DNA of 64,000 bases from Luteitalea sp. GTDB taxonomy: Bacteria > Acidobacteriota > Vicinamibacteria > Vicinamibacterales > Vicinamibacteraceae. The DNA lies in NCBI GenBank assembly GCA_009377495.1, contig WHTZ01000011.1, forward strand, positions 1 through 64,000, given 5' to 3'. The notes under the pieces were generated by a model. The model did not search any database and had not been told where the DNA came from. It saw only the letters and a program-made list of their open reading frames with translations. Shown piece by piece: positions 33,091 to 42,442 of this stretch. Numbering within the stretch: the stretch's first letter is position 1; each line of letters opens with the position of its first letter. Both the position numbers and the translations under genes were made by a program.

Positions 33091-33663
33091 TCACGCGAAC
33101 ACACAGGGCCGGCCGAGGCTCTCTTCGAGCAGCGCGAGGTACTGGCTGCGTGGGATCTCGAGCGCACCAAACTGCTGCAGATGCGGTGTCACCCACTGGA
33201 CGTCCAGCAGCAGATAGCCACGCGCACGAAGGCGCTCGACGAGCGCGCAGAGCACCACCTTGGACGCGTCGGTCTCCTCGTGAAACATCGATTCCCCAAA
33301 GAACGCGCCGTGTAGGCTCACACCATAGAGACCGCCGACGAGCCGATCGACGCGCCATGCCTCCATCGAGTGCGCGAAGCCGAGACGATGGAGTGCGACG
33401 TAGCTCTGAACGATCTCCTCGTTGATCCAGGTCTCGTGTCGGCGCGCGCAGGCCCGCATCACCGCCTCGAACGCCTGGTCGACCCGCACGTCCAGCTGGC
33501 CGCGTCGCACGAACCGGGCCAGCCGCCTCGACACGTGAAACGAGTCGAGCGGCAGGATGCCGCGTGGATCCGGTGAGAACCACTCGATCCCGCGCCGCGG
33601 GCCCGTGCCCATGGGAAACCAGCCGGAGGCGTACGCCCGAAGCAGCAGGTCGGCATCGATCAT
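33091..33663 (-). CDS. aat: Leucyl/phenylalanyl-tRNA--protein transferase
   Basis: 190 residues. It transfers Leu or Phe from tRNA to proteins with N-terminal Arg or Lys, marking them for the ClpS/ClpAP N-end-rule pathway. Family segments are clear: LLLRAYASGWFPMG, WFSPDPRGILPLD, FEAVMRACA, TWINEEIVQSYVALHRLGFAHSMEAW, GGLYGVSLHGAFFGESMFH, and LLDVQWVTPHLQQFGALEIPR. The length fits the compact form of the family. Its ATG overlaps the stop of the sensor kinase by four bases, so the two are co-transcribed leftward. Confidence 0.95.
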   Translation of the reverse strand: MIDADLLLRAYASGWFPMGTGPRRGIEWFSPDPRGILPLDSFHVSRRLARFVRRGQLDVRVDQAFEAVMRACARRHETWINEEIVQSYVALHRLGFAHSMEAWRVDRLVGGLYGVSLHGAFFGESMFHEETDASKVVLCALVERLRARGYLLLDVQWVTPHLQQFGALEIPRSQYLALLEESLGRPCVFA

Positions 33664-35024
33664 GACTTGGCCGTGATCGCGTCAGCCGAGGCCGGCCCTC
33701 GTTCGAGCGGCAGCCGAACGAGGAACGTACTGCCACGGCCCTCTCCCGCGCTCATCGCGGTGACCGATCCCTCGTGGGCCTCGACCAGATGTCGGACGAT
33801 CGCCAGGCCGAGGCCGAGACCGCCGTGCGCGCGCGACCGAGACGAATCGACCTGGTAAAATCGCTCGAAAATCACTTGGAGGCGCTCTGGATTGAGACCG
33901 TCACCGGAATCGGTGACGCGGAAGACCGCCTCGTCTCCCGTATAGCTCAGTGCCACGTCGATGCGTCCGCCAGGCCGTGTGAACTTGATCGCGTTGGCCA
34001 GCAGGTTCCAGAACACTTGTTGCAGCCGGGCAGCATCACCGCGCACGCGGGCCTCGCGATCCGCACGACGCACGGTGAGCGTGAGACGCTTGCCGTCCGC
34101 GGTTGGCCGAACCGTGCCAAGCGCCGCATCGAGGCACGCGCTCAGGTCGATGAGCTCCCGCGCATGCTGCAGGCCTCCTCCCACCATCTGAGAGACATCG
34201 AGCAGGTCTTTGACGAGACGTGCCTGCGCCCGCGCGTTCTGTTCAATGGCTTCGAGCGCCCGCGGGACGACCTCGGGCTCGACGCGTCCTGCCCGAAGCA
34301 TCTGCGCCCAGCCCAGGATGGCGTTGAGGGGCGTCCGCAGCTCGTGCGACAGTGTGGCGAGAAAGTCGTCTTTCGCGCGGCTCGCGGCTTCTGCTGCGGC
34401 TCGCGCCCGGTCGGCCGCCTCGTGGAGTCGGGCGCGCTCGAGCGCCTGCGCACCTTGATGGGCGAGCGCCTGTACGAACGCTCGATCTTGGTCGTTGAAC
34501 GCGCGTGGCCGGGCAAAGCTTAGGCCGAGCACGCCCAGGCATCGCGAGCGCAGGAGCAGCGGGACGGCCGCGATCGCACGCACACCAGGCAGCGCCCCGA
34601 GCAATGTCCACTCGTGCCCACGGCCAGACGAGCTCACATCCTGGAGGAACACAGGCTCCCGACGTTGGACGACCTCGGCGATGGGCACTGGTGCGTCGCG
34701 CGGAAACCGGCGCCAGGCCTCGAGCTGCTGCGGCAAGAACCCTTGATTTCCGAGGATTTCGAGCTCATCTCCCGACTCATCGACCACGGCGACCACACCG
34801 GCATCCGCCTCCAGCACGCGCACGCTCTCGTCGACGATCACCGCCGCGGCATCCCGCGGGTGGAGCACCTCCGACAACGCGACCGTGATAGCCTGTAACT
34901 GGGTGATCCGCTCGACGGCCGCCTGCTGCGCCCGGCGGGCATGGGCCAAGGACCGCGCCCACAGCAGGGCGGCGAGGCCTATGACGACGACGAGGCCGAG
35001 GATCGGCCAGTCAACTACTCCCAC
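33660..35024 (-). CDS. GAF-domain sensor histidine kinase
   Basis: About 454 residues taking GTG 35024 as start, right before the single membrane helix (WPILGLVVVIGLAALLW). An upstream TTG at 35105 would add 27 residues of low quality. The domain order is helix, short coiled coil, GAF (about residues 50-200, VPLLLRSRCLGVLGLSF), a linker helix, then HisKA with the phospho-acceptor in FLATLSHELRTPLNAILGW. The HATPase has NLLANAIKF (N box), VTDSGDGLNPE, FYQVDSSRSRAHGGLGLGLAI and GRGSTFLVRLP. No response regulator gene is adjacent, so the partner is elsewhere. Four-base overlap with aat downstream. Confidence 0.88.
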   Translation of the reverse strand: MGVVDWPILGLVVVIGLAALLWARSLAHARRAQQAAVERITQLQAITVALSEVLHPRDAAAVIVDESVRVLEADAGVVAVVDESGDELEILGNQGFLPQQLEAWRRFPRDAPVPIAEVVQRREPVFLQDVSSSGRGHEWTLLGALPGVRAIAAVPLLLRSRCLGVLGLSFARPRAFNDQDRAFVQALAHQGAQALERARLHEAADRARAAAEAASRAKDDFLATLSHELRTPLNAILGWAQMLRAGRVEPEVVPRALEAIEQNARAQARLVKDLLDVSQMVGGGLQHARELIDLSACLDAALGTVRPTADGKRLTLTVRRADREARVRGDAARLQQVFWNLLANAIKFTRPGGRIDVALSYTGDEAVFRVTDSGDGLNPERLQVIFERFYQVDSSRSRAHGGLGLGLAIVRHLVEAHEGSVTAMSAGEGRGSTFLVRLPLERGPASADAITAKS

Positions 35025-35147
35025 AGTGTTGCAGTATGTATCGGCAACCGTCGCGCTCACAAATACAAGCACACGCGACGCAGCTGCGGGGGCCCTTGAA
35101 GGCAAAACCGGGACAACGGACCAGGTCTCGTGTTTGCCCGGCGAAGG

Positions 35148-35999
35148 CTACCAGTTGAGCGGCTCCGGGAAGAACTCGTTCAGGAGCGTCTGATAGTAAG
35201 GGGTGAGCGCTTCTACATCCGGCTTGCCATCGCCCTTCGAGTAGAGATCGAAGCGGTTGAACGCTTTCACCCATTTCTTCATCTGTTCATCGGTGCCAGA
35301 CGTCAGGTGCTCGTACGCGCCCTCTCTGTGCCACGGATAGCACGAGTGATAGCGGATCATGTACAGCGCTTCCGGCGGCAGGCGATGCTTCACGACGTGG
35401 AAGAGGTATTCATCGTGGCCCCAGGAGAGGTGGACGTTCTCGAGGCCGATCTTCTCTCGGTAAATGCCGTATTTCGTCGAATAGACCGGGTGATGGCGGT
35501 CCGGGTTGTCCTCGAAGAGCTCGGGGTAAACGCACCTCTCCGAGAATGCACAACCGACGGGGAACGTGTCGCCCACCACGGCCCACTGCGGCTCGCCGAA
35601 TAGGCACAGGATCTTGCCGAGGTCGTGAACGAGGCCGGTCACGATGAACCAGCGGGGTTGGTTCGCGCGCCGGATGGCCTCGGCTGTCTGCATCGCGTGC
35701 TCGATCTGGGTGAGATCGATATCCGGGTCGCTGTCGTCGATCAGCGTGTTGAGGAACTCGAGCGCCTCCCAAGCAGGCATGCGCTTCCGGGTAAGAGGGA
35801 GGTACTCCGCCTTTTTGCCGAGCACGAAGTCGAGTGTCTGGTGCGTGTGGTTCAGCCGATAGAACGCGCGAACCGACCCGCGCTCCTCTGCCGTGTAGTT
35901 GCGGAACGCCTCGGGCGCTTTCGGCTGATTGACCTTGCTCAGCGGCTGGGGTTGCTGCACGGTTTCCTCCGCGGTGTGCTGGAATTTCTGCACGTGCAC
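35148..35999 (-). CDS. myo-Inositol oxygenase
   Basis: About 283 residues from GTG 35999, which follows GGAG by six bases; a TTG at 36011 is the alternative. It is a non-heme diiron enzyme that cleaves myo-inositol with O2 to D-glucuronate. The match spans the whole animal/plant-type enzyme: [33 protein letters not shown], the HD pair in [27 protein letters not shown], the histidine of [19 protein letters not shown] and the aspartate of [11 protein letters not shown], and the PEPLNW C-terminus. Length equals the eukaryotic form. Bacterial examples are uncommon. It could supply glucuronate either for catabolism or as precursor for the polysaccharide locus next door; both are inference. Confidence 0.92.
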   Translation of the reverse strand: MHVQKFQHTAEETVQQPQPLSKVNQPKAPEAFRNYTAEERGSVRAFYRLNHTHQTLDFVLGKKAEYLPLTRKRMPAWEALEFLNTLIDDSDPDIDLTQIEHAMQTAEAIRRANQPRWFIVTGLVHDLGKILCLFGEPQWAVVGDTFPVGCAFSERCVYPELFEDNPDRHHPVYSTKYGIYREKIGLENVHLSWGHDEYLFHVVKHRLPPEALYMIRYHSCYPWHREGAYEHLTSGTDEQMKKWVKAFNRFDLYSKGDGKPDVEALTPYYQTLLNEFFPEPLNW

Positions 36000-36130
36000 T
36001 ATCCACTCCAATTATGCACCTGGCGTCCTTCAAAATCTCGTTACGCGAGGACCAACACCGCGTCGCGTGTAAAATGTTCGCGACTGCGCGGGGAAATCTA
36101 GACGCATCTGAGGAGACTTTAGTCTACCCT

Positions 36131-36184
36131 AAGGGTGGCTTTGTGTGGCCTGATGGCTGAACTTAGGCCAGGTAGCCCATCCTT
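36131..36184. promoter_or_regulatory. Nested inverted repeats in the 468-base gap between myo-inositol oxygenase and the EPS operon
   Basis: Outer arms 36131-36140 and 36174-36184 pair over ten positions with one bulge and one G-T. Inner arms TGGCCT (36146-36151) and AGGCCA (36165-36170) are exact. As RNA this would be a two-stage hairpin about 130 bases before the oxygenase start; as DNA it lies 60 bases upstream of the sigma-54 promoter, where an activator would bind. The rest of 36000-36467 holds that promoter and no convincing gene. Confidence 0.4.
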
Positions 36185-36242
36185 ATAAAGTTCTTGTTCG
36201 CCAACAGCTTGACTAGCGTTATCTCTTATGTACTTCACCGTG

Positions 36243-36258
36243 TGGCGACCTTTTTGCA
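36243..36258 (+). promoter_or_regulatory. Sigma-54 (-24/-12) promoter of the exosortase/exopolysaccharide operon
   Basis: TGGCGACCTTTTTGCA has the GG (36244-36245) and GC (36256-36257) separated by exactly ten bases and an intact TTGCA -12 box. It faces the EPS operon, 209 bases before its first gene, which itself encodes a sigma-54 activator. This suggests positive autoregulation. No competing -35/-10 pair of similar quality is seen. Confidence 0.7.
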
Positions 36259-36467
36259 CGGTGTACGGCGTCTTCTGGCTGCCACACCCTGGCAGGCCCG
36301 GTTTGTGTGAACTCATCGGTAGCGAGCCTTCGAGCCCTGAACAGCCCAGCCGTAAGAGGGAATCGTCGGCACGCCCGCGCTTTCAAGATGCTCAACCCCA
36401 CCGACTCGCCGGCGAGCGGATCGCGGCGGTCTCTTATTTTGAACCCTACGTGTGAGAGCCGGAAGTC

Positions 36468-37538
36468 ATGAGGCACACGGATTACTCGGAACTAATCGGC
36501 ACCAGCTCCTCGATGCACGAGCTCAAACAGGAGATCCAGCATATCGCGAGGTCTGAGGCCAAGGTGCTCATCACGGGCGAGAGTGGCGTGGGCAAGGAGC
36601 TGGTCGCGCGCGCCATCCATGTCCAGAGCGCGCGGGCTGGTCGGCCGTTCGTCGCCATGAACTGCGCCGGGCTGCCGGAGACCTTGCTCGAGTCCGAGCT
36701 GTTTGGTCACGTCAAGGGCAGCTTTACAGGGGCGTACCGCGACAAGCCAGGCAAGCTCGAGTCGGCGCACGAGGGTTCCATCTTTCTCGACGAGGTCGGG
36801 GAGATGACGCTGCGCATGCAGGGCCTGCTGCTGCGATTCCTCGAAACCGGCGAGATCCAAAAGGTTGGTGCCGACCACGGCGCCCGGGTGGTGAACGTGC
36901 GCATCATCGCGGCGACCAACCGCAACCTGCAGGATCTCATCGCGCAGGGACAGTTCCGCGAGGATCTCTTCTATCGGCTGAACGTGATTCACTTCTGGGT
37001 GCCGCCCCTGCGTGAGCGGAGGGACGATATCACGCCCCTCCTCGAGTTCTTCCTCTCGCGCTTCACGGCGCGCAACGGGCACAGCGTCCGCGCGTTCGAG
37101 GCAGATGCGCTGACCGCGCTGGTCGAGTACTCCTGGCCCGGTAATGTGCGCGAGCTCGAGAACGTCATCGAGCGCATCGTCGTCACGGGGCGCCACGAGA
37201 GCGTCCGCGTGGAGGATCTGCCGATCGAGATCCGCGCGCACCGTGGCATGGCCATGCGCCCGAAGCGGGAACGCCGGCGCACCGTGGCCGACGATCTCTA
37301 CAAGAGGCTGATCGACGAGCGGCAGTCGTTCTGGACGGCCGTGTACCCGCTTTACATGAATCGTGAGATTACGCGTGCGAACCTGCGCGAGGTGGTTCGG
37401 CGTGGCCTGGAGACGGCGCGCGGCAACTACAAGATCGTGTGTCGCCTCTTCAATATGGAACAGAGCGACTACAAGCGCTTCCTCAACTTTCTCAGGAAGC
37501 ACGACTGTCAGCTCCCGTTCAAGGATTATCGGCAGTAA
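36468..37538 (+). CDS. Sigma-54-dependent activator, AAA+ without receiver, novel C-terminal region
   Basis: 356 residues. It begins almost directly with the AAA+ domain: [18 protein letters not shown], Walker A GESGVGKE (37-44), GSFTGA near 84-89, [30 protein letters not shown], and [15 protein letters not shown]. There is no receiver or GAF domain. The last about 90 residues do not look like a Fis helix-turn-helix; they read [30 protein letters not shown], resembling a helical DNA-binding region where [12 protein letters not shown] could be the recognition part. It sits behind the sigma-54 promoter and two bases before the ATPase gene. It probably controls the EPS operon; the input signal is not visible. 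Confidence 0.88.
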   Translation: MRHTDYSELIGTSSSMHELKQEIQHIARSEAKVLITGESGVGKELVARAIHVQSARAGRPFVAMNCAGLPETLLESELFGHVKGSFTGAYRDKPGKLESAHEGSIFLDEVGEMTLRMQGLLLRFLETGEIQKVGADHGARVVNVRIIAATNRNLQDLIAQGQFREDLFYRLNVIHFWVPPLRERRDDITPLLEFFLSRFTARNGHSVRAFEADALTALVEYSWPGNVRELENVIERIVVTGRHESVRVEDLPIEIRAHRGMAMRPKRERRRTVADDLYKRLIDERQSFWTAVYPLYMNREITRANLREVVRRGLETARGNYKIVCRLFNMEQSDYKRFLNFLRKHDCQLPFKDYRQ

Positions 37539-37540
37539 CG

Positions 37541-38602
37541 ATGTACGAAGCTTTCTTCGGCCTTCGCGAGCGGCCCTTCGACCTCGCCGTGAACCCGCGG
37601 TTCATCTTTCTCACGCCGCGCCACCGCGAAGCGCTGAGTACGCTGCGCTACGGAATTTCGGCGCCGCGTGGCTTGACGCTGCTGCTTGGCGACGCCGGCA
37701 CGGGAAAGACCACGCTCGTGCGCGCCGCGCTCGCCGAGGAGACGCGCGCCGAGAACCGGACGGTGCTCTTGAGCAACCCGACGCTCACGCGTTCGGAGTT
37801 CTATGAGTTCATCGCACGCGGGTTCGGCATGAGTGAGGGCGCAGCCCAATCGAAGGCACGCTTTCTCATTGAGTTTCAGCGGGCGGTGCAAGAGCGGCAC
37901 GGGGCGGGCGGCCTCACGACCATGATCATCGACGAGGCGCAGAGCCTGCCGGACGAGCTGCTCGAGGAAGTGCGGCTGCTCGCGAACATCGAGACGTCGA
38001 CGGCCAAGCTTCTGAACCTCGTGCTGGTGGGTCAGCCGGAGCTCGCGGACCGCTTGAACCAGCCCTCGCTCCGGCAGCTCAAGCAGCGGATCACGCTCCG
38101 CTGGCAGCTCGCGCCGCTGGACTTGCGTGAGACGGCTGTGTACGTGGCGAGCCGCATTCGGGTGGCTGGCGGGAATGCCGGCGAAATCTTCACGCGCGAA
38201 GCCGTCGCCAGCATCTACGAAGCCTCGGGTGGTCTCCCCCGCCTCATCAACGTGATTTGCGACAACGCGTTGCTGGGGGGCTTCGCCGCGCAGGTCAAGC
38301 CCATCGATCAAGAGATCGTGCGCGAGATCTGCCGCGACTTCGATCTCGACTCGTCATACCCTTTCGATGAACCGGGGTCCCCAGCGCGGCAGCCGCATCC
38401 CTCGACCCTCCACCCTTCGGCGGGCTCAGGGCGTGGGAACGGGAAGCTCCCTCGTCCGCCTGGCCACGTCGATGGTGCGGGCTCCGAGGAAGTCGACCGA
38501 CGCTCGCCGCCTGCGCCGGTCACGGAGAATCCTGATCGCGGAGAGCTTCCCGCACCCACGTTTGGTCAGGACACGAAGAAGCGGAAGTTTTTTTTCTTCT
38601 AA
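37541..38602 (+). CDS. ExeA/GspA-like secretion ATPase of exosortase loci
   Basis: 353 residues from ATG 37541; upstream codons in this frame are a shadow of the activator. It starts with the hallmark MYEAFFGLRERPFDLAVNPRF, then Walker A GDAGTGKTT, TTMIIDEAQSLPDELLEEVRLLANIE (Walker B), LVGQPEL, LKQRITLRW, and SGGLPRLINVICDNALL. The C-terminal about 70 residues are Pro- and charged-rich and end with FFFF after basic residues. Proteins of this type (putative secretion ATPase, PEP-CTERM locus) accompany XrtA exopolysaccharide clusters; the role in export is inferred from context. Confidence 0.88.
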   Translation: MYEAFFGLRERPFDLAVNPRFIFLTPRHREALSTLRYGISAPRGLTLLLGDAGTGKTTLVRAALAEETRAENRTVLLSNPTLTRSEFYEFIARGFGMSEGAAQSKARFLIEFQRAVQERHGAGGLTTMIIDEAQSLPDELLEEVRLLANIETSTAKLLNLVLVGQPELADRLNQPSLRQLKQRITLRWQLAPLDLRETAVYVASRIRVAGGNAGEIFTREAVASIYEASGGLPRLINVICDNALLGGFAAQVKPIDQEIVREICRDFDLDSSYPFDEPGSPARQPHPSTLHPSAGSGRGNGKLPRPPGHVDGAGSEEVDRRSPPAPVTENPDRGELPAPTFGQDTKKRKFFFF

Positions 38603-38632
38603 GCCGGGCGCGAGCTCGGTTGTGGTGATGAA

Positions 38633-39358
38633 ATGAGCATCCTTGGTTGTTATCGCGTCACGCCGCTCTTGATCGCCTTCACGGCGGTCATCGCTTTCTC
38701 CGGTGCGGCGGACGCCAATCAGTCACAATCTCCTGCCGGGAAACCCGCACAGGGAGAGGCGCCCGCGCCAACGGCAAGCCAACCGAGCCAGCCGCAGGAG
38801 GGCGGGGCTTCAGTTCCGCCGGCCACGGACGGCGCGGGTTCGGCCACCGCGCCTTCAGACACGGAGACGAGCGTCAAGCCGCCGCCTGATTACGTGATTG
38901 GCTCGGAAGATGTCCTGGGCGTGGTCTTTTGGCGCGATCAGGAGATGTCCGGTGACGTGACCGTTCGTCCCGACGGCATGATCACGCTGCCGCTCATCCA
39001 AGACATCAAAGCGGCCGGCCTGCCACCCGACGCGCTGCGCGCGCAGATTCAGAAGGCGGCAAGCAAGTACATCCAAGACCCGACCGTCACGGTGGTCGTC
39101 CGGCAGATCAACAGCCGGAAGGTGTTCATCAGCGGCGAGGTGTTGCGACCCGGGGCATACCCGTTGACTGGCTCGATGACGGTGCTGCAGTTGCTCGCCG
39201 TCGCGGGCGGGTTATCTGAGTTTGCCGACGCCAAGGAGATCAAGGTGATGCGACCCGGCGGCCAGATTCTCGAGTTCAACTACAAGGACGTGTCCCAAGG
39301 AAAGGAGCTCGAACAAAACGTTCAGCTCAAGCCGGGCGACACGGTGATTGTGCCCTGA
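38633..39358 (+). CDS. Polysaccharide export protein (Wza/OtnA-like, SLBB)
   Basis: 241 residues. Signal peptide to about residue 29 (AADAN), with no clear lipobox. A Pro/Ala/Ser-rich linker of about 55 residues comes next. The polysaccharide export domain follows (YVIGSEDVLGVVFWRDQEMSGDVTVRPDGMITLPLI, about 86-160), then an SLBB domain (KVFISGEVLRPGAYPLTGSMTVLQLLAVAGG, about 161-215). It forms the periplasmic/outer-membrane passage for the exopolysaccharide. It is shorter than E. coli Wza, as usual in exosortase-type loci. Two bases separate it from the barrel gene. Confidence 0.92.
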   Translation: MSILGCYRVTPLLIAFTAVIAFSGAADANQSQSPAGKPAQGEAPAPTASQPSQPQEGGASVPPATDGAGSATAPSDTETSVKPPPDYVIGSEDVLGVVFWRDQEMSGDVTVRPDGMITLPLIQDIKAAGLPPDALRAQIQKAASKYIQDPTVTVVVRQINSRKVFISGEVLRPGAYPLTGSMTVLQLLAVAGGLSEFADAKEIKVMRPGGQILEFNYKDVSQGKELEQNVQLKPGDTVIVP

Positions 39359-39360
39359 CC

Positions 39361-40740
39361 ATGCATCGCTTCTTTCCTCTACTCGTCGCCTCGACCGTGG
39401 TTGTCACGGCGCTTCCTGCGTCCAGCGCGGCGCAGATGCAGACGCCGCCGCCTCGTGATTATCCAAACAGCATCTTTGGCGGGGTCGCCCGGCCGGATCA
39501 GGACCGGCTGCGCCAGGAGCTCGACCTGACGGTCAATCTGCATGGCGGGTACGACGACACCGTGAGGCCTGAAGGTGCTGGCGTCGCACCTGTGGATGTA
39601 CGGCTGCAGGACAGTGGGTACACAGGATCGGCGTCTGCCGGTCTCCGGTACTGGCGCGGCCGCAACGACCGGTGGTTCTCGCTGCAGGGTCAGGGCTATG
39701 TGAACGGATACAGCAGCCTGGACATCGGCCCGAGCAGCGGCGGCACGTTCGGCGCTCAGGCGCAAACCGCGGTCGGACGCCGCGGGACGCTGACTGTTGG
39801 GCAACGGGTCAGCTCCGATCCGTTCTTCAGCTTTAACTCATTCAGTCCGCTGGAGCCGATCGTCGGCGTGGACGGCACGCCAGAGAGCGACCCGACCCGG
39901 CCGGGACTGTTTGGACGTCGTTCCTGGACGACCAGTTCCTCTGCGACCTGGGCGCAGCGCTTGGGTCGACGTGACACGGCCCGCTTCTCCTACGGCTTTT
40001 CACAACGCCAGTTCGTCGATGACGATCGCGGGAACAATCACGCGCACCGGGCCAGCGCCAGCTATCACCGTCGCTTCGGCCGCGAAGGTGGGCTACGCGT
40101 CAGCTATCAACTTGCGGACAGTGAGTTCGCTGACTATGACGAACTTGTTCGGCCCGCAAGGAGGCACACGATCGAGGGCGGCCCTGAGCTCACGAAACGG
40201 TTCTCGCGCACGCGCAGCATCTCTTTTTCTGCCGGTGCGGGCGCGATGCGCGTGGAGACGGTCTCCCGCGGAGAAGATCGGGCGCCGCTCGAGTACTGGG
40301 TTCCGTTTGGGCAGGGTGCGGTTCGCATCGACATCGCTCGCAGTTGGGCACTCGGGGCGAACTACCGCCGGGGCGTCACGTTACACGAGGGCGTCACATC
40401 CGAGACCTTCGTGACCGACTCGGCAAACATGACCCTCAGCGGCTACCTGACTCGTCGCGTCGACGTCGCGCTCTCGGGTGGATACTCGGTTGGTCAACCG
40501 CGCCGCACCGATGAGGGCGGCCGCCAGGACCTCAAGACCTATGTGGCCTCGGCCCAGGTGCGTTTCGCGCTGGCGCGACACGCAGCGATCTTTACAGAGT
40601 ATTCCTACTATAGATATCAGTTCGCCGATCCGTTCGGTCCTACGGTGGGATTTCCCCCAAGCTTCGACCGGAACGCCGTGCGGGTCGGCCTGTCACTCTG
40701 GGTCCCGCTGTCGGGCCGATCCCGCGGGCCGCGGCAGTAA
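39361..40740 (+). CDS. Outer-membrane beta-barrel protein of the EPS locus
   Basis: 459 residues. Signal peptide MHRFFPLLVASTVVVTALPASSAAQ. The rest has alternating amphipathic strands throughout (for example LTVNLHGGYDDTV, SASAGLRYWRG, ARFSYGFSQRQF, VALSGGYSVGQPRR, AAIFTEYSYYRYQF). The C-terminus is short of a classic final aromatic and ends RSRGPRQ. Position between the export protein and chain-length regulator matches the outer-membrane protein of PEP-CTERM/exosortase loci, thought to form the outer pore. No enzymatic motif. Confidence 0.8.
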   Translation: MHRFFPLLVASTVVVTALPASSAAQMQTPPPRDYPNSIFGGVARPDQDRLRQELDLTVNLHGGYDDTVRPEGAGVAPVDVRLQDSGYTGSASAGLRYWRGRNDRWFSLQGQGYVNGYSSLDIGPSSGGTFGAQAQTAVGRRGTLTVGQRVSSDPFFSFNSFSPLEPIVGVDGTPESDPTRPGLFGRRSWTTSSSATWAQRLGRRDTARFSYGFSQRQFVDDDRGNNHAHRASASYHRRFGREGGLRVSYQLADSEFADYDELVRPARRHTIEGGPELTKRFSRTRSISFSAGAGAMRVETVSRGEDRAPLEYWVPFGQGAVRIDIARSWALGANYRRGVTLHEGVTSETFVTDSANMTLSGYLTRRVDVALSGGYSVGQPRRTDEGGRQDLKTYVASAQVRFALARHAAIFTEYSYYRYQFADPFGPTVGFPPSFDRNAVRVGLSLWVPLSGRSRGPRQ

Positions 40741-40764
40741 TCGTCATAGGAAACGGACGCGCTC

Positions 40765-42405
40765 ATGCTACCTGGTCGCAACTACAGCCCCGAAGACATC
40801 CTCCGCTTGGTGTGGCAACGCCGCTGGCTGATCATCGTGCCGGTGTTGCTGTGCTCGTTCGCTGCGCTGCTCTACTCGCGCTCGCAGCCCGATCTCTTTC
40901 AGTCTGAGACGTTGATCGGCGTCATCCCCCAGCGGGTGCCTGAATCGTACGTGCAATCGACCGTGACCTCGCACATCCAGGAGCGCCTGCGCGCCATCAC
41001 GCACCAGATTCTCAGCCGGACGCGTCTGGAGCGGATCATCCAGGATTTCAATCTGTACCCTGCCATGCGTGACGCCGCCCCGATGGAGGACGTCATCCAA
41101 GTCATGCGCAACAACATCGATAGCCTGCCTGTCGGCCCCGCGAATCGACGCCAGGAGGGTGAGACCTTCTACGTTCGTTTCACGTATTCGGAGCCGCAGC
41201 TCGCCATGCGTATCACGGAGCGGCTCGCCTCGCTCTACATCGAGGAGAACTCGCGCGAGCGCGAGGCGCTCGCCGAGTCCACCAATCAGTTTCTCGACGC
41301 GCAGCTCACCGACGCCCGTGCGCGGTTGGAGACGCAGGAAAAGAAGCTCGAACAGTTTCGTGAGCGTCACGCGGGTCGTCTGCCAACGCAGATGGAGTCG
41401 AACATGCAAGCGATCCAGAGCACGCAGATGCAGTTGCAGTCGACCCTCCAGTCGCTCGAGACCGATCGTGCCCGCAAGCTCATGCTCCAGCGCCTTTACA
41501 ACGACGCGACGGCGGAGGTGACGCCAGCGACAACCGACGCGACGACGGAGAGCCAGAGTGACGCGTCGGCGGAGGAATCGTCCGTTCCTGTGCCCCAAGG
41601 TCTGCCAGTACCCGCCCGTGGGCCCGCGTCACAGCAACTGGCGGCGGCCAAGGTCGCGCTCAGCGAGGCAGAGCTCCGGCTGAAGCCCGAGCACCCGGAC
41701 ATCGTGCGGCTCAAGCGCTTCATTGGCGATCTCCAGCGCAAGGTCTCGGAGGAAGCCAAGCAGCCGCCGGATCCAAACGAGCAGCCTGTGATGACGGCCG
41801 AGGAAACGCGGCGGCGCGAGCGCTTCCGCGAGATGCGCGCCGAGCTGGAGGGCCTGGATCGCCAAATTGCCTACAAGGAGTCGCAGGAACAGCGGCTCCG
41901 CGACCGGATCGTCGACTACGAGGGTCGCATCGAGGCCGTCCCCGGCCTGGAATCGGAGTGGATTCGGTTATCGCGCGACTACGACACGCTGCAGCAGCAG
42001 TACCGGACGCTGCTGCAGAAGAGCGAAAACTCGAAGGTGGCGGTCAACCTGGAGCGGCGGCAGGTCGGCGAGCAGTTTCGGATCATCGACGCGGCGCGGC
42101 TGCCGCAGCGCCCCGTGAGCCCCGACCGTCTCAAGATCAACGTTGCTGGCTTCGCGGCGGGCCTCCTGCTCGGGCTCGCGCTCGTGGCACTGTTCGAGTG
42201 GCGCGACTCGAGCTTTCGCACCGACGGCGATGTTATTGGCGTGCTGGCGTTGCCGGTGCTGGCGGTCGTCCCGCACGTGGCCACGCGTGCCGAGCGCGCC
42301 CGCGAGGGTCGTCGCCGGTTCCTCGTCGCGACGGGCGCTCTGGCGGTCGTCGTGGTCGCCGGAGGCGCGTTCTGGTTTCTCGAGCTCTGGAAGTTCGTCA
42401 GGTAG
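40765..42405 (+). CDS. Wzz/GumC-type chain-length determinant protein
   Basis: 546 residues. First membrane helix near residues 20-37 (LIIVPVLLCSFAALLY), a periplasmic Wzz region with RLERIIQDFNLYP, then long coiled coils (about 165-430, rich in Gln/Glu/Arg, including QFLDAQLTDARARLETQEKKLEQF). The GNVR-like segment is RIIDAARLPQRPVSPDRLK. The second helix is NVAGFAAGLLLGLALVALFEW, and an extra C-terminal helix is seen (FLVATGALAVVVVAGGAFWFLEL). It controls polymer length together with the tyrosine autokinase next to it. The third helix near the C-terminus fits the exosortase-locus subtype. Confidence 0.9.
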   Translation: MLPGRNYSPEDILRLVWQRRWLIIVPVLLCSFAALLYSRSQPDLFQSETLIGVIPQRVPESYVQSTVTSHIQERLRAITHQILSRTRLERIIQDFNLYPAMRDAAPMEDVIQVMRNNIDSLPVGPANRRQEGETFYVRFTYSEPQLAMRITERLASLYIEENSREREALAESTNQFLDAQLTDARARLETQEKKLEQFRERHAGRLPTQMESNMQAIQSTQMQLQSTLQSLETDRARKLMLQRLYNDATAEVTPATTDATTESQSDASAEESSVPVPQGLPVPARGPASQQLAAAKVALSEAELRLKPEHPDIVRLKRFIGDLQRKVSEEAKQPPDPNEQPVMTAEETRRRERFREMRAELEGLDRQIAYKESQEQRLRDRIVDYEGRIEAVPGLESEWIRLSRDYDTLQQQYRTLLQKSENSKVAVNLERRQVGEQFRIIDAARLPQRPVSPDRLKINVAGFAAGLLLGLALVALFEWRDSSFRTDGDVIGVLALPVLAVVPHVATRAERAREGRRRFLVATGALAVVVVAGGAFWFLELWKFVR

Positions 42406-42442
42406 TAACGACGCTTCCCTTCGTTATTAGGAAGGAACACAC

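Noticed and set aside
36121-36200. Possible c-di-GMP (GEMM) riboswitch because of GGTAGCC and CAAAGCC-like strings
   Set aside because: The two strings are on opposite strands relative to each other, so they cannot form the GEMM fold in one transcript.
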